NCBI GenBank assembly: GCA_963761975.1
Contig: CAVXIR010000004.1
Span: 248,001-312,000 of the forward strand
Length of the DNA stretch: 64,000 nucleotides
Origin: JAMQPK01 sp963761975
GTDB taxonomy: Bacteria > Acidobacteriota > Vicinamibacteria > Vicinamibacterales > JAMQPK01
Direction: 5' to 3'
The stretch's first letter is position 1. Each line of letters opens with the position of its first letter. Both the position numbers and the translations under genes were made by a program. The notes under the pieces are model-generated. The model ran no database searches. It was not told the DNA's origin and was given only the letters and a program-made list of their open reading frames with translations. Below are positions 8,885 to 18,671 of the stretch, one piece after another.

Positions 8885-9397
8885 TCATGGCCGGACTGCC
8901 CCGAACCAGTTGTACGCAATCAGGCGGCCGGTCACGATGACCGCGGCCCAAAGGCCCAGCGACAAGGCGCCCGCCAGCCTGGCGGGAAAGGGCGAGAGCG
9001 GGATCGAGTCCCATTCCCCCTTTCTTCGGCCAACCGTCCTGTGAAAGATGAACGCGTTCAAGCCCGCAGCGATAAGCAGCACGACTTTGATGCGAAAGAA
9101 GATGTTGGAGTAGAACCGCAGCGGTTCCGAAAACACGAGCCCCACGCCGCTGATGGCCATGACGGCAAACCCGGCAACGGTCCACGGGAGGATCTGCGTC
9201 GAGAGTTGCGACACCGGGACACGCCGCAGCGTGACGCCCAGCAGCCGCAAGTCCCAGAGCCACGCGGTTCCGACAAACAGGCACAACCCGAGGACGTGCA
9301 CCGTTTCGATGATTGGATAGACCCACAACGATTCACGCAGCGCGATGCTCGATGGCATCTCCTGCACACGCCCGGCAAGTTCGTAGAGAAACAGCAA
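8885..9397 (-). CDS. DUF6644-type membrane protein (first copy)
   Basis: A protein of 170 residues with four hydrophobic helices: the WVYPIIETVHVLGLCLFVGTA region, a second at WTVAGFAVMAISGVGLVF, a third at VVLLIAAGLNAFIF and a fourth at LGLWAAVIVTGRLIA. It is a tandem paralogue of the downstream gene. It lies behind the two secreted paralogues and DUF6152 on the same strand, so it probably belongs to one membrane/periplasmic operon. Function is unknown. Confidence 0.75.
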   Translation of the reverse strand: MLFLYELAGRVQEMPSSIALRESLWVYPIIETVHVLGLCLFVGTAWLWDLRLLGVTLRRVPVSQLSTQILPWTVAGFAVMAISGVGLVFSEPLRFYSNIFFRIKVVLLIAAGLNAFIFHRTVGRRKGEWDSIPLSPFPARLAGALSLGLWAAVIVTGRLIAYNWFGAVRP

Positions 9398-9399
9398 TT

Positions 9400-9454
9400 T
9401 GGTTTGACTACTTTACGTTCTACTTCTTACTTCCTACTTCTTACTTCCTACTTC
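9400..9454. repeat. CTACTTCTTACTTC tandem word repeat
   Basis: The words tacttc, ttacttcc and ctacttcttac repeat through the gap between the DUF6644 gene and the stop of the next gene. The block is pyrimidine-rich on the plus strand. Confidence 0.7.
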
Positions 9455-10444
9455 TTACTTCTTGAAGAGCTCTTCTCTCGATTTTGCTGGCGCATCCGGC
9501 ACGACCGGCGCGAACGTGCCTCTGCCAGGTCCGGGTGTGTGATCGTGAATTCCCTTGTATCCGGCTTTGGCCGCGCGGATGCCGGCCTCGAGCATGTGAT
9601 AGGAATCGCGTTCCCCTTCGTAGCAGCCTTCTTCCCACAACCGCTGATCTTCCTTGACGCGGTCCCACGTCGTGGCGAGCTTCCACGGTTGCGTAAACAC
9701 GGTCGGATCGATGATCGTCGCCTCGTAGTACATCGTCGACGCAGTCACCAGCGTGAGTCGTTCGATGACCCGCGCCTGGTCGCTGTGAAACGAGCCGTGA
9801 GAGTCGAACCAGGTCTTGTCATTCTGGTTCCGCGTCTCGACAACAAGCGTATGCCCATCGAAGTGTCCGCGCGATACGCCCCTCCACAGCTTGAGCTGTT
9901 CGTTCGGCCAGGGACGCCCGTCCATCGGGATGAGGCGCGTAAACGAGAGATCGGACGTGCGCCCGATCGACACGAACGCGACATACGGCGGGGCATAACG
10001 GATCTCAGTGCCTTGGAGCGTTCCGCGCGGCACGCCGCCGAGCAGGCAGCGCACTTCCGGATCGAGATGCGATCGCCGGGTCGGAATATAGACGCCTTCG
10101 AGATTTCGATTCCGCTGTTCCATCGCCTTCGCGTTATAGGGGATGCGGCCGTTCGCCGGATCGATGACGACGCTGCCGCCGCGCGCGGCCGGGTTCCAGT
10201 TGTGAATGGCTGTCGCTTCGGGATCGATGCCGTATTCGAGGCTGTGCTGAGGACCGCCGATCCGGTTGACCACGTTCCACGATCCCTGGAGATCGGGCCA
10301 GCCTTCAGCGGTGCTGGACGGTGCGATGGCATCTGCCGGCAGCGATTTGAGATGCGGCCGCCAGTTGTCCTGCGCCGACGGCGTCGACATCATCGCAGAC
10401 ACGAAACCGGCAACGGTCATCGCGATCAACATACGAGGACTCAC
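9455..10444 (-). CDS. Secreted protein of unknown function, paralogue B
   Basis: A protein of 329 residues. GTG at 10444 is preferred because GGGAGG lies six bases upstream and GTGA overlaps the stop of the previous gene by four bases; ATG 10432 is an alternative. A signal peptide runs from MLIAMTVAGFVSAMMSTPSAQ. The body has the recurring Acidobacteria pattern WPDLQGSWNVVNR, RCLLGGVPRGTLQG, DGRPWPNEQLKLWRG, HTLVVETRNQNDKTWFD and YYEATIIDPTVFTQPW. No Pfam function is known to me. It pairs with paralogue A. Confidence 0.7.
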   Translation of the reverse strand: MSPRMLIAMTVAGFVSAMMSTPSAQDNWRPHLKSLPADAIAPSSTAEGWPDLQGSWNVVNRIGGPQHSLEYGIDPEATAIHNWNPAARGGSVVIDPANGRIPYNAKAMEQRNRNLEGVYIPTRRSHLDPEVRCLLGGVPRGTLQGTEIRYAPPYVAFVSIGRTSDLSFTRLIPMDGRPWPNEQLKLWRGVSRGHFDGHTLVVETRNQNDKTWFDSHGSFHSDQARVIERLTLVTASTMYYEATIIDPTVFTQPWKLATTWDRVKEDQRLWEEGCYEGERDSYHMLEAGIRAAKAGYKGIHDHTPGPGRGTFAPVVPDAPAKSREELFKK

Positions 10445-11242
10445 TTCACACCTCCCGCCGCCGCCTCGGCATCTTCGTCGGCGTACGCGTAACATTCGTA
10501 CTCGAGCAATTCGGGCACAGGGTCGATCCGCCGATACAGCGGCATGCTCATCTTCCACGGCCGGCTGAACGTCTTCGGATCGGTCACCGTCACTTCGGTA
10601 CTGAAGATGATCGGGACCGATCGGCGTGTAGCGCTCGACGAGCCGCATGGCGTCGCTGTGATGATTGCCGGCCCGATCGAACCAGGTGCGATCGTTGTTA
10701 TTGGTCACCTCGACGACAAGCGTACTGCCCTCCCATCGGCCGTTCGACGATCCCATGTAGAAATCGATGACGTCCGGATCGGGCGATGGGGTGCCGTCGG
10801 TGTAGATATAGCGCGTCGTGTTCAGGAATTCGTAATTGATGACGACGTAGCGCTCGAACTGCAGAATCTGAAACGGAAACGGCATATAGGTAATGCGGGG
10901 CACGCCCGGCAGCCAGCATTTCGATTCCGGATCCGCCGTCCGACGATCCGCAAAATTCTCGTTGCGCTTGGCGAGCGCCGCCGGCAGATACGGCAACGGT
11001 CCATCTTCAACCACGCTCTTCCCCGCTGGAATGCCTGTCGCGCCACCGTGATCCTCGATATTCCACGACGCGGTGTTCATGGCCTGCCAGATGCCCTGCA
11101 GGTTTGGCTGGCCGCGTGATGTTCGAGGTGGCGAATAGGAGGAACGGGGAGACGGCGCCTGTCCGGCAAGTGGCGCAAACGATGCGAGCGACAGGAGAAT
11201 CAACGCCGCGCGCACCGCCGCCTGCGTCAATCGATCGCTCAT
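10441..11242 (-). CDS. Secreted protein of unknown function, paralogue A, frameshifted near its end
   Basis: ATG 11242 (AAGGGG upstream) opens a signal peptide (LILLSLASFAPLAGQ) and the same pattern as paralogue B: GQPNLQGIWQAMN, KCWLPGVPRITYMPFPFQI, STLVVEVTNNNDRTWFD. At GTACCG (10601-10596, minus strand) a doubled C shifts the frame. Removing it continues as VTVTDPKTFSRPWKMSMPLY and ends ELLEYECYAYADED with TGA at 10443. Without that correction the two paralogues appear as one false 602-residue fusion. Confidence 0.72.
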
Positions 11243-11270
11243 CGACGCCCCTTTGGAAATCACGTGCTCA

Positions 11271-11681
11271 TTATTTGGTCGCGCCCGGGAATCCTTCCCC
11301 CGCGGAGCCGCCGACCGAAAAACTGCGGCCGTCGAGAAACCGCACCTGATCGCCGGCCGCGGTATTCGACATGTCTTTGGCGCGATAACCTGTGACGATC
11401 ACCACCTGACCGATAGGAAGAAAACCCTTCTTCACGCCGCGCCTGGCGAGTGCGTTCGGGCCGCCCGTCTCGATCGCCCAATTCACGATCTTGCCGTCCG
11501 ATCCCTTCACATCGATGTAGATCCACCCGTGAGGGTTCACCATCTCGATGCGCGTGACGGTGCCCTGGAGCGTGACAGGCATCTTGGCATCGAACTCGGC
11601 CGAGAAGGCATGATGCGCCGAAACCGTTGCGACCACGACCACGACGGCCACGACAGACGCTGCGAGTGACCACCTGGCCAT
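11271..11681 (-). CDS. DUF6152 family secreted protein
   Basis: The start at ATG 11681 (GGGAGGA upstream) gives 136 residues with a signal anchor (WSLAASVVAVVVVVATVSA) immediately followed by HHAFSAEFDAKMPVTLQGTV. The conserved block HHAFSAEFD, RIEMVNPHGWIYIDV, and TGYRAKD is typical of DUF6152. Members are small periplasmic OB-like proteins of unknown role, often encoded with the secreted PNLQGIW-type proteins and DUF6644, as here. Confidence 0.82.
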   Translation of the reverse strand: MARWSLAASVVAVVVVVATVSAHHAFSAEFDAKMPVTLQGTVTRIEMVNPHGWIYIDVKGSDGKIVNWAIETGGPNALARRGVKKGFLPIGQVVIVTGYRAKDMSNTAAGDQVRFLDGRSFSVGGSAGEGFPGATK

Positions 11682-11731
11682 CGACGGTCGATTCCTCCCA
11701 CAATAACTTGAGTTCGTGCGCGGATTATGCC

Positions 11732-13081
11732 TTACTTCATCGCACTCGTCCACTTCGCTTTCAGGGCTGCACGGTCGATCTCCTGCCCTCGCAGAAAGAC
11801 GCGCGAAATTTTCCGTGTGTTGGTGATGTCAATCATCGGATCGGCATCCAGCACGACGAAATCCGCGCTCCTCCCTGGCGCCACCGTGCCCATGTCTGTA
11901 AGCGCATGGACGTCGGCGGCGGTCCGCGTGCACGCGATCAGAGCCTGCATCGGCGTCATTCCGGCCGCCACCATGTTTTCGATTTCGGTGTGCGCCGTCC
12001 ATCCGATGAACTGATCGCCGCTCATGCCGCCACCATCGGTGCCGAGCGCAATCCGGACGTTCGCGGCTACCAGCCTGCGCATGACCTCTTTTGTGCGCTC
12101 CCAGGTTTGCCTGCCGCGCTCGACGGCGTCCGGCGCTTGACCGGCTACGCGATCCTTGAGTCTCTTGACCTGAGCCGGCGTCACCGTGTCGAGGATGAGC
12201 GGATCCGGCGTGTCGAGCCAGGGTGCGTAGATCATGCGTCGCGACGTTCCGAGCGTCGGCGTGAAAAACACGTCAGGCCGGTCTTTCAACATTCCCATCA
12301 GCTCCTCGTCTACGGCCGCGGGAATGTGTGCAAAGCCGTCGATGCCGGCGCGCAGCAGGTCCTTGACGTCGGCCAGCGCCGTCGCGTGCACGACCACCTT
12401 CATCTTGTGTCTATGCGCCTCGTCTATCGTGGCGCGATACAGCTCCGGGCTCATTTTGGGAATGCCAGCGGGACGATCCTGAACCCAAATCTTCACCAGC
12501 CTGAGCTTGCGTGCCGCGTTCTCGCGAACGCCGCGCCGGCAGTCGTCAGGCGTCGCGCACACGTGTGCGGCCTGCCGCATGTTCTCAGGCGTCCCTTCGC
12601 CCGGTGTCGTGATGCCGCGGCCGAGCGTGACAAACCGCGCCGCATTCGGAAACACGTTGTCTCGAACGTAAAACGGCATCTCTCCAAAGTCCGAGCCCCA
12701 CGTCGAACCGAGCGCCACGCCGTGGTACACGTGCCGTTGCAGATGATCGATCAGGTTGTCCTGTGTGTAGTTCTGAGGGCCGATCGTCAGATCCCTCATG
12801 TAGCCGAGATGCGCGTGGGCATCGACGAACGCAGGGATGACAACCTTGCCGGCAAGGTCGACCCGACGCGCACCGGTCGGAGCGGCAACGTCCCCGCTGC
12901 GTCCCACGCGCGTGAACCGGCCGCGCTCGACGATGAATGCCGAGTTATCAATCGCTGGAGTGCCGTCGCTGTTGACGAGGCGCGCGCCGTGAAACACCGT
13001 GATCGCCGGCACCTGCGCAGGCGCCGCGACCGTCGAGAGAACGACAAGAAGCACGCACACCGAACCTGCTACGCGGCGCAT
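11732..13081 (-). CDS. Secreted amidohydrolase (imidazolonepropionase-like, M38 superfamily)
   Basis: A protein of 449 residues from ATG 13081 with AGGAGG upstream. Signal peptide: CVLLVVLSTVAAPAQ. Metal ligands appear as DAHAHLG (about residues 88-94), the bridging-lysine region KIWVQ, VVVHATALAD, GFAHIP and the catalytic-type GTDGGGMSG. The C-terminal PGRSADFVVLDADP segment returns to the beta-sandwich. It probably hydrolyses a small amide or peptide in the periplasm. It appears to be the first gene of the minus-strand operon that continues with DUF6152. Confidence 0.88.
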   Translation of the reverse strand: MRRVAGSVCVLLVVLSTVAAPAQVPAITVFHGARLVNSDGTPAIDNSAFIVERGRFTRVGRSGDVAAPTGARRVDLAGKVVIPAFVDAHAHLGYMRDLTIGPQNYTQDNLIDHLQRHVYHGVALGSTWGSDFGEMPFYVRDNVFPNAARFVTLGRGITTPGEGTPENMRQAAHVCATPDDCRRGVRENAARKLRLVKIWVQDRPAGIPKMSPELYRATIDEAHRHKMKVVVHATALADVKDLLRAGIDGFAHIPAAVDEELMGMLKDRPDVFFTPTLGTSRRMIYAPWLDTPDPLILDTVTPAQVKRLKDRVAGQAPDAVERGRQTWERTKEVMRRLVAANVRIALGTDGGGMSGDQFIGWTAHTEIENMVAAGMTPMQALIACTRTAADVHALTDMGTVAPGRSADFVVLDADPMIDITNTRKISRVFLRGQEIDRAALKAKWTSAMK

Positions 13082-13121
13082 ACGTTTCCTCCTCGACAGC
13101 GCACGCGAAACTTAGCGGACA

Positions 13122-13150
13122 TTGACGCCCGACGCAAGCTGGACTACTTT
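13122..13150 (+). promoter_or_regulatory. sigma-70-type promoter for the metallo-hydrolase
   Basis: TTGACG (13122-13127) is followed after 17 bases by TACTTT (13145-13150), 45 bases before the ATG at 13195. Sequence match only. Confidence 0.4.
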
Positions 13151-13194
13151 GTTGACCCTCCAATCATCGTGCGTTCACCCGGTCGGGAGGAGCC

Positions 13195-14726
13195 ATGAAG
13201 AGACCCGCGCTCGCAGTCGTGTTGATGCTCGCTACGGCCGTCGGTTACGGACAAACCGCCACTCCTGAGACGCAAGTCATCAGCGACGCAGCCAACGCGC
13301 TCGGCGGTGCTGCCGTCATTCAGAAGGTCGGCGTCATTACGATGGAAGGCGTCGGCACCTCGAACAGCATCGGCCAGGCGAGGACGCCGAAAGGCGACGA
13401 CCTGGAGAGTCCCGCCGAACCGACCGCGATCTGGACGGTGACCGAGTTCAAGCGGACGATCGATGTGGCGACCGGCCGGGCCCGCCAGCAGTGGAAGCGC
13501 TTCCCCGCGTTTGCAAGCCCGCAGCCGGACGGCACGCAGAACGTCGGACTCGACGGGACCATCGCATTTACGCTCGACGCCAACGGCCAGGCATCACGGC
13601 AGAACGATGCCGCGGCACAACCCCGTCGCTTCGAGACGATCCTCGGCCATCCGGTCGGCGTGCTGCACGCCGCACTGAGTCCTTCGGCGAAGCTCAGCAA
13701 CCTGCGACGGCAGGCGAATCTCGACCTGGTCGACATTGTCGTGCCGACTGGCGAGCGGCTCACGCTGGCGATCGATCGCACGTCGCATTTTCCGCAGTGG
13801 GCCACGATGGCGGGGTATCACAGCTATCTCGGCGACGTGGTGAACAAGGCCGAGTGGCACAACTATCTGAATGTCGGACCGATCATGCTGCCGATGCGCC
13901 TTGTGACGCGCGTGGGGAACTGGCTCGAGTCTGATTACATGGTGAAGAACACGGTCGGGGGCTCAGCCGATCAGCTTGCGGCGCCGCCGAACGTCCGCAA
14001 TGCACCAGCGCCGGCGGCGGGGCGGCGGCAGCGCAAACGGTCGGCGTCGAGCAAATCGCCAGCGGCATTTGGTTCCTGACAGGCACCTCGCACAACAGCG
14101 TGCTCGTCGAGTTCGCGGACCACACCGAGCTCGTCGAGATCCCCACCAGCGAAGCGCGCACGCAGGCGGTGATCGCCAAAGCCAAAGAACTGGTGCCCAA
14201 CAAGCCCCTCACCAAGGCCCTCGTGACGCATCACCATTACGATCATTCCGGCGGCTTACGGGCCGGCATTCACGCCGGACTGACCGTCGTGACGCACGAA
14301 GCGAACAAACTGTGGTTCGAGGCCATCGCTCGACGGAAGCACACCGTTCAGCAGGACGCCCTCGCTCGCGAACCGAAGGCCGCCAAAATCGAACCGGTCA
14401 CTGACGCCGGCAAGACGGTCAAGGACGCGACGCGCACGATGCAGATCGTCCACTTCCAGGACCCGACCGGCCACAACGCGCACATGCTGATGGTGTACTT
14501 CCCTACCGAGCGCATTCTCGTCAACGCCGACATCTACAACTGGGGCGGCAATTTTGCGCGCTACCCGCGCGCGCTGACGCTGGAACACGAGATGGCGCGC
14601 CTGAAGCTGACTCCAACCGTTCACCTGCCGATTCACGGCCGCAGAGGCACCCAGGAGCAGTTCGAGGGCGTGGTAAAGGCGATTAAAGAAGGACGACGGC
14701 CCGAGGGACTGAGGCCGGAAAGTTAG
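13195..14726 (+). CDS. Secreted metallo-beta-lactamase-fold hydrolase, frameshifted
   Basis: ATG 13195 encodes a signal peptide (LAVVLMLATAVGYGQ) and a ~270-residue N-terminal domain common in acidobacterial MBL proteins (EFKRTIDVATGRARQQW). The catalytic domain follows in another frame: GIWFLTGTSHNSVLVEF, the HxHxDH-type motif THHHYDHSGG, VVTHEANK, and the late ligand LPIHGRRGT. The frame is lost in a G-rich run at about 14018-14027, where one missing G (GGGG for an expected GGGGG) joins APAAG to AAAQTVGVEQIASG. A homopolymer error is the simplest explanation. About 510 residues. The substrate is unknown. Confidence 0.8.
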
Positions 14727-14865
14727 TCGTGAGGCGCAAGTCGAAAGTCGTAAGGCGCAAGTCCCGTCGCACGTCGCAAGTCGGCCAGCTGAGGGTGCTT
14801 TGTGACTTTCGACTGGACTTGTGACGTTCGACCGGACCTACGCCTTACGACTTTCGACTTGCGCC
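14727..14865. repeat. Large inverted word repeat between convergent genes
   Basis: The left arm has gtgaggcgcaagtcgaaagt and cgtaaggcgcaagtc; the right arm answers with cgccttacgactttcgactt and gcgccttacgactc (this last word runs to about 14874, into the receptor stop). The arms can pair over tens of bases and the block lies exactly between the metallo-hydrolase and TonB-receptor stops, as a bidirectional terminator would. Confidence 0.75.
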
Positions 14866-17800
14866 TTACGACTCTAAAAGTCCATTCTCGCTGACAGGCG
14901 GAACAGTCGTCCGCCCAGCACCTGCGTCGGATTCAGCCAGGTCAGTCCCGACGGTCGTGTTCACCGCGAGCACGTCAGAGGAATTCAGCGCGTTGAAAAT
15001 ATCGAGGCCGCCGGTCAGACGATACGCGCCGATCCGAACGACTTTCGAAAAGCGGACATCGGTCTTATTGATGTACGACCCATAGTTCAAGTTCGGCTCG
15101 ACCACCGTCAGCGCAAGGGTCGCGGCACTGAGGGTTGTTCCGGAGGGCAGGCCGAGAATTTCCGCACGGCTGTAGGTTCGCGTTCCGTTGAGCGCCGGCC
15201 CCGGCAGCGCCTGTATCGTGCCGCTCACCTGGATGCCCCACACCGGCAGCGGATAGGTGCCCATCAATTTCAATGTCGTTTTGAAGGGCGGTTTGTTCCT
15301 GCACATGCTCGTCGACGTGCGGACCCCCGACAGCGAATTCGAGATGTCTGCCGTCGAAAGCTGACCGCGACTTTCGGTCGGAGAGTACATCGGCGAATCA
15401 ACGGTATAGCAGGATTCGATTCTCGTGCGCTGGGTCATCGTGCCGCCGGTCAATTGCACACCGCCTGGCATTCTGGCGTTTACATTGAACTCGAAACCGT
15501 TGAACACCCAGATCTCGTCGCCAAAATTCTTGGCGTGCGTCGTGAAGTTCTGCACTTGCCCGACCAGGTCCGTCCTCTGCTGCGTAAAGTCGTAGAACCC
15601 GCACAACTGCTGGCCCGCGCCGCCGATGTCGTGTCCATTGGCTTGAGCGGCCGTCGGCACCATCACACAGAACTCGCGGAAATCTTCTGGTTTGAGCTTG
15701 AGATTGTCGGTCACCTTCTGGTTGCCCTGCCACCGGCGGTAGTAGCCGAATTCGACTCCGAGGCCCGGCATCACGTGATGCTGCACGCCGGTGCTGACCT
15801 CCCAGCTATACGCACGATGCGCGAAGCCGGTATCGACGTCGGGATCAAATTGCGGTGGGTTCAACACCTGCGATCCAAACGCCGTGTTATCGGCCGTCCC
15901 GCACTCGCCGTTGGTAAACAGATTCCGGTGATCGCAGTCGGGGACGAAATCGCCGTCGGCATCGGTGAAGTCGCGCAACGTATTCGGCACGGCGAGCGTC
16001 GTCGGATGACGGCCGCCGGCGAAATCCTGAGGATACAGATACCGATTGAGTGCCGCTTTCACGGCAGTACGGTTGTTCCCGAACAGATCGTAAGTCATGC
16101 CCAATCTCGGCGAGAGATCGTGGTAATTGATGATCGTGTCGATCCCCGCAAAAGTGCGCTCCGGGAGCATCGTGTTCGCCGGCAGCACTTGCGGATCGGC
16201 GCTCGTCGTCACATAGTCGTACCGCAGGCCCAGGTTCAGCGTCGCGCGGTGGATGACCCATTGATCCTGACCGTAGAACCCTATGCTGGTCAGCCGGCTG
16301 GTGCGATTTTCGGGTCCCCAGATTTCGATGCGCTGCGTGGTCGGCAACCCCACTCTTCCAGGCGCGTTGGTGGTCAGCCGGACGATGTAATCGCCGATGC
16401 GATACCGTTCCGCCTGATCCTTGCCTCTCACAATCTGGGTCCCGAATTTTGCCGTGTGGCTGCCGGTGACGTAAGACGCCGATATCTGCGGACGGACGGC
16501 GAACGTGTTGTTGAAGTTCCCTATGAAGTGAGACCCGCGGAACAGCCAACCAGTATTGGTGTCCATAGCCGCGATAGCGCCGAGGTCCGGCGACACCGGT
16601 CCGCCGTTCAGCGCATCGTGTTCGTTGCGCGAGAACCACTGCTTGTTCTTTGTCAGCGTGACACCGCCCTCGATGTAGAGCTTGTTGCTGACAGGCGACT
16701 TCCAGCTGGCGCCTGCGACATATTGCGGATTGTACAGGCCCGACACAGTGGCTTCGGGCGCGTTGAGGGTTCGGGCGCCACCGGTGGTGCCGCCGCGGTT
16801 GTCCCAGTTCACCGGGTTGTGATCGCCGTGCACGATGATGGTGTTCTTGGGGCCGAGCTGATAGGTGACGCGTCCTGAATAGTTGCGATTCCGCAGCTGC
16901 TCGGAATCGGTCGATTGCGCCAGGTCGGCCGTATAAACCCAATCGAGCGGATTGGCATCGCGCCGGATGCCGGTATCGGTCGCGTTGCCGATATTGCGAT
17001 AGGAGGCGAAGAACCACGCTTTGTCTCGCGCAATCGGGCCGCCAACCGCCGGGTTGAAGTCCCAACCCTTGCGAACCGACTGCGTCGTGATGCCCAGTCG
17101 CTCGAGTTCTGGGGTCAGGTTGACGTTGACGAAGTCCTCGTTCGCGTAATGCGTCGAGAGCGATCCGCTGAAGCGGTTTCCGCCCGACTTCGGGATGACA
17201 TTGATCGTGACTCCCGCCCCCTGCGTTTCAGCACCCGAAGAACCGAGCGACACCACGATTTCCTGGACCATGCCCTCGTTGACCTGATATTGCGAGCCTT
17301 CGCCATTCAGCCGGTGGCTGGTGTCGAACCCGTCGACAGCCGTTGACGCTCCGCGTGTGCCCCGAAACGTCATATCCGCCCAGCGAAAGCTGTTCGGAGC
17401 CGTCGTAATGGTACCCAGGCCTTGAGTGATGGACGGAAGCAGCATCGCGTAGCTTTGCGGTGTCGAGCCGGTCGGCACATTCGAGAGCAGTTCTTGTGAG
17501 ACCGTCTGCTGACGTCCGGAGGCGCGCAGATCAACAACCGGCGCTTCGCCGCTGACCGTGAGGGTCTCCGCGATGCTGCCGACCTGCATCTCGGCATTGA
17601 TGGTTGACGTGAACGCCGCGGGCAGATCGATGTTGTCTCGCTTCGCTGTCTGGAATCCCGTGAGACTGAAGGTCACCGAGTACACGCCTGGGCGCAAGTC
17701 GATGATGCTGTAAAGGCCCTGACTGTCGGTGACGACCGAACGGACCTTCTCGATGAGCGCCGGACTCGCGGCTTCGACTGTCACGCCGGGTAGCACGGCG

Positions 17801-17913
17801 CCAGACGAGTCTCTCACAACGCCGACGATGCTGCTTTGGGCCCAGGCCGTCACGGGGCCGAACGCTATAAGTACCCCAACCAGAATCGCGACGCTGAACA
17901 CATTCCGTCTCAT
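14866..17913 (-). CDS. TonB-dependent receptor, Oar-like, with carboxypeptidase-regulatory-like domain
   Basis: A protein of 1015 residues from ATG 17913. Signal peptide (VLIAFGPVTAWAQ), then an Ig-like regulatory domain (SSIVGVVRDSSGAVLPGVTV, residues ~27-110), plug region (RGASTAVDGFDTSHRL) and a long beta-barrel. It is an outer-membrane transporter for a large ligand; carbohydrate or peptide uptake is typical of this group. The expected C-terminal strand is lost: after VNTTV the frame shifts near 14945-14957. Removing one base gives TWLNPTQVLGG and a final Phe with TAG at 14874, the normal end of such barrels. Confidence 0.88.
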   Translation of the reverse strand: MRRNVFSVAILVGVLIAFGPVTAWAQSSIVGVVRDSSGAVLPGVTVEAASPALIEKVRSVVTDSQGLYSIIDLRPGVYSVTFSLTGFQTAKRDNIDLPAAFTSTINAEMQVGSIAETLTVSGEAPVVDLRASGRQQTVSQELLSNVPTGSTPQSYAMLLPSITQGLGTITTAPNSFRWADMTFRGTRGASTAVDGFDTSHRLNGEGSQYQVNEGMVQEIVVSLGSSGAETQGAGVTINVIPKSGGNRFSGSLSTHYANEDFVNVNLTPELERLGITTQSVRKGWDFNPAVGGPIARDKAWFFASYRNIGNATDTGIRRDANPLDWVYTADLAQSTDSEQLRNRNYSGRVTYQLGPKNTIIVHGDHNPVNWDNRGGTTGGARTLNAPEATVSGLYNPQYVAGASWKSPVSNKLYIEGGVTLTKNKQWFSRNEHDALNGGPVSPDLGAIAAMDTNTGWLFRGSHFIGNFNNTFAVRPQISASYVTGSHTAKFGTQIVRGKDQAERYRIGDYIVRLTTNAPGRVGLPTTQRIEIWGPENRTSRLTSIGFYGQDQWVIHRATLNLGLRYDYVTTSADPQVLPANTMLPERTFAGIDTIINYHDLSPRLGMTYDLFGNNRTAVKAALNRYLYPQDFAGGRHPTTLAVPNTLRDFTDADGDFVPDCDHRNLFTNGECGTADNTAFGSQVLNPPQFDPDVDTGFAHRAYSWEVSTGVQHHVMPGLGVEFGYYRRWQGNQKVTDNLKLKPEDFREFCVMVPTAAQANGHDIGGAGQQLCGFYDFTQQRTDLVGQVQNFTTHAKNFGDEIWVFNGFEFNVNARMPGGVQLTGGTMTQRTRIESCYTVDSPMYSPTESRGQLSTADISNSLSGVRTSTSMCRNKPPFKTTLKLMGTYPLPVWGIQVSGTIQALPGPALNGTRTYSRAEILGLPSGTTLSAATLALTVVEPNLNYGSYINKTDVRFSKVVRIGAYRLTGGLDIFNALNSSDVLAVNTTVGTDLAESDAGAGRTTVPPVSENGLLES

Positions 17914-18006
17914 CGCAGCCTCCCGTGGAAACCTGGCCTGCCCAGTAGAGATACGAACGTCGAGGTCCGAATCCGCGCGAAAATCTTGAATGTTCGAGTG
18001 GCGCCT

Positions 18007-18035
18007 ACTGTAAAACCCGTAACCAGATGTGTCAA
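18007..18035 (-). promoter_or_regulatory. sigma-70-type promoter for the TonB-dependent receptor
   Basis: On the minus strand TTGACA (18035-18030) and TACAGT (18012-18007) are separated by 17 bases, about 95 bases before the receptor ATG. Confidence 0.5.
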
Positions 18036-18093
18036 TACGGATCTATTGGATACCCAAAGGTTTCGATACTGCTTTTTGGATCGCCGCAGCCGC

Positions 18094-18146
18094 TAACGCA
18101 CCTAGCGCACCCATCGCACCTCACGCACCTCACGCACCCAACGCCC
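18094..18146. repeat. CTCACGCACC tandem word repeat
   Basis: The words ctagcgcacc, catcgcacct, cacgcacct and cacgcaccca repeat head to tail between the receptor promoter and the cytochrome stop. Confidence 0.7.
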
Positions 18147-18620
18147 CTACTTCTCTTTTCGCGAAGCTTTCACGGTCGGATCGTAATGGTAGTGACAGTT
18201 CATGCACGCGTCGTTGATATCGCCGCCAATCTCGTACAACTTCTCCCGATCGCGCGCGTCGGCCGCACGCATGGCTGCCTCGCTCGTGTCGACGAGCGCC
18301 CGTGCCGCCTGCATCCACTCCGGCCCCGCCTGCGCACGCGGCGGCATCATCAGCAGGTTGCCCGACTCAGCCAGCAGCACCGCGGCATTCCGGACGGCTG
18401 TCCATTCGGCTGCGGTTGTCGGACTGATCTCTTCAGTGCCCTTGTCGGTCATCACCGTCTTGACCGACTGCCAGAGAATGTCGGCTTGCGGATCGACGGC
18501 CTGCATCAGTAACTTGACATCCGCGACGGGCTTGTAGGGCGGTGGCGAGGGAGTATTCCGGCAACCGGTGCACCATGCTGCCAGAACCAGCACGCGCAGA
18601 ATCCTGACGATCGCTGACAT
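18147..18620 (-). CDS. c-type cytochrome, cytochrome c'-like
   Basis: ATG 18620 gives 157 residues; a longer start at 18656 is possible. A hydrophobic leader ends at a cysteine (LVLAAWCTGCRN), so it may be a lipoprotein. The body is helical and the single heme site CMNCHYHYD lies near the C-terminus, the layout of cytochrome c' (four-helix bundle, C-terminal CxxCH). A periplasmic electron carrier or gas-binding protein is likely; the partner is unknown. Confidence 0.78.
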   Translation of the reverse strand: MSAIVRILRVLVLAAWCTGCRNTPSPPPYKPVADVKLLMQAVDPQADILWQSVKTVMTDKGTEEISPTTAAEWTAVRNAAVLLAESGNLLMMPPRAQAGPEWMQAARALVDTSEAAMRAADARDREKLYEIGGDINDACMNCHYHYDPTVKASRKEK

Positions 18621-18671
18621 CCGCACGTGATTGCAAGTGACTTGTAGGAGCGTCACTCTACACTAGATATC

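Noticed and set aside
9455..11263. A single 602-residue two-domain protein
   Set aside because: The join is created by the extra C at GTACCG (10596-10601). Correcting it gives a natural C-terminus with stop at 10443 and a GTGA-coupled second gene with its own ribosome site and signal peptide.
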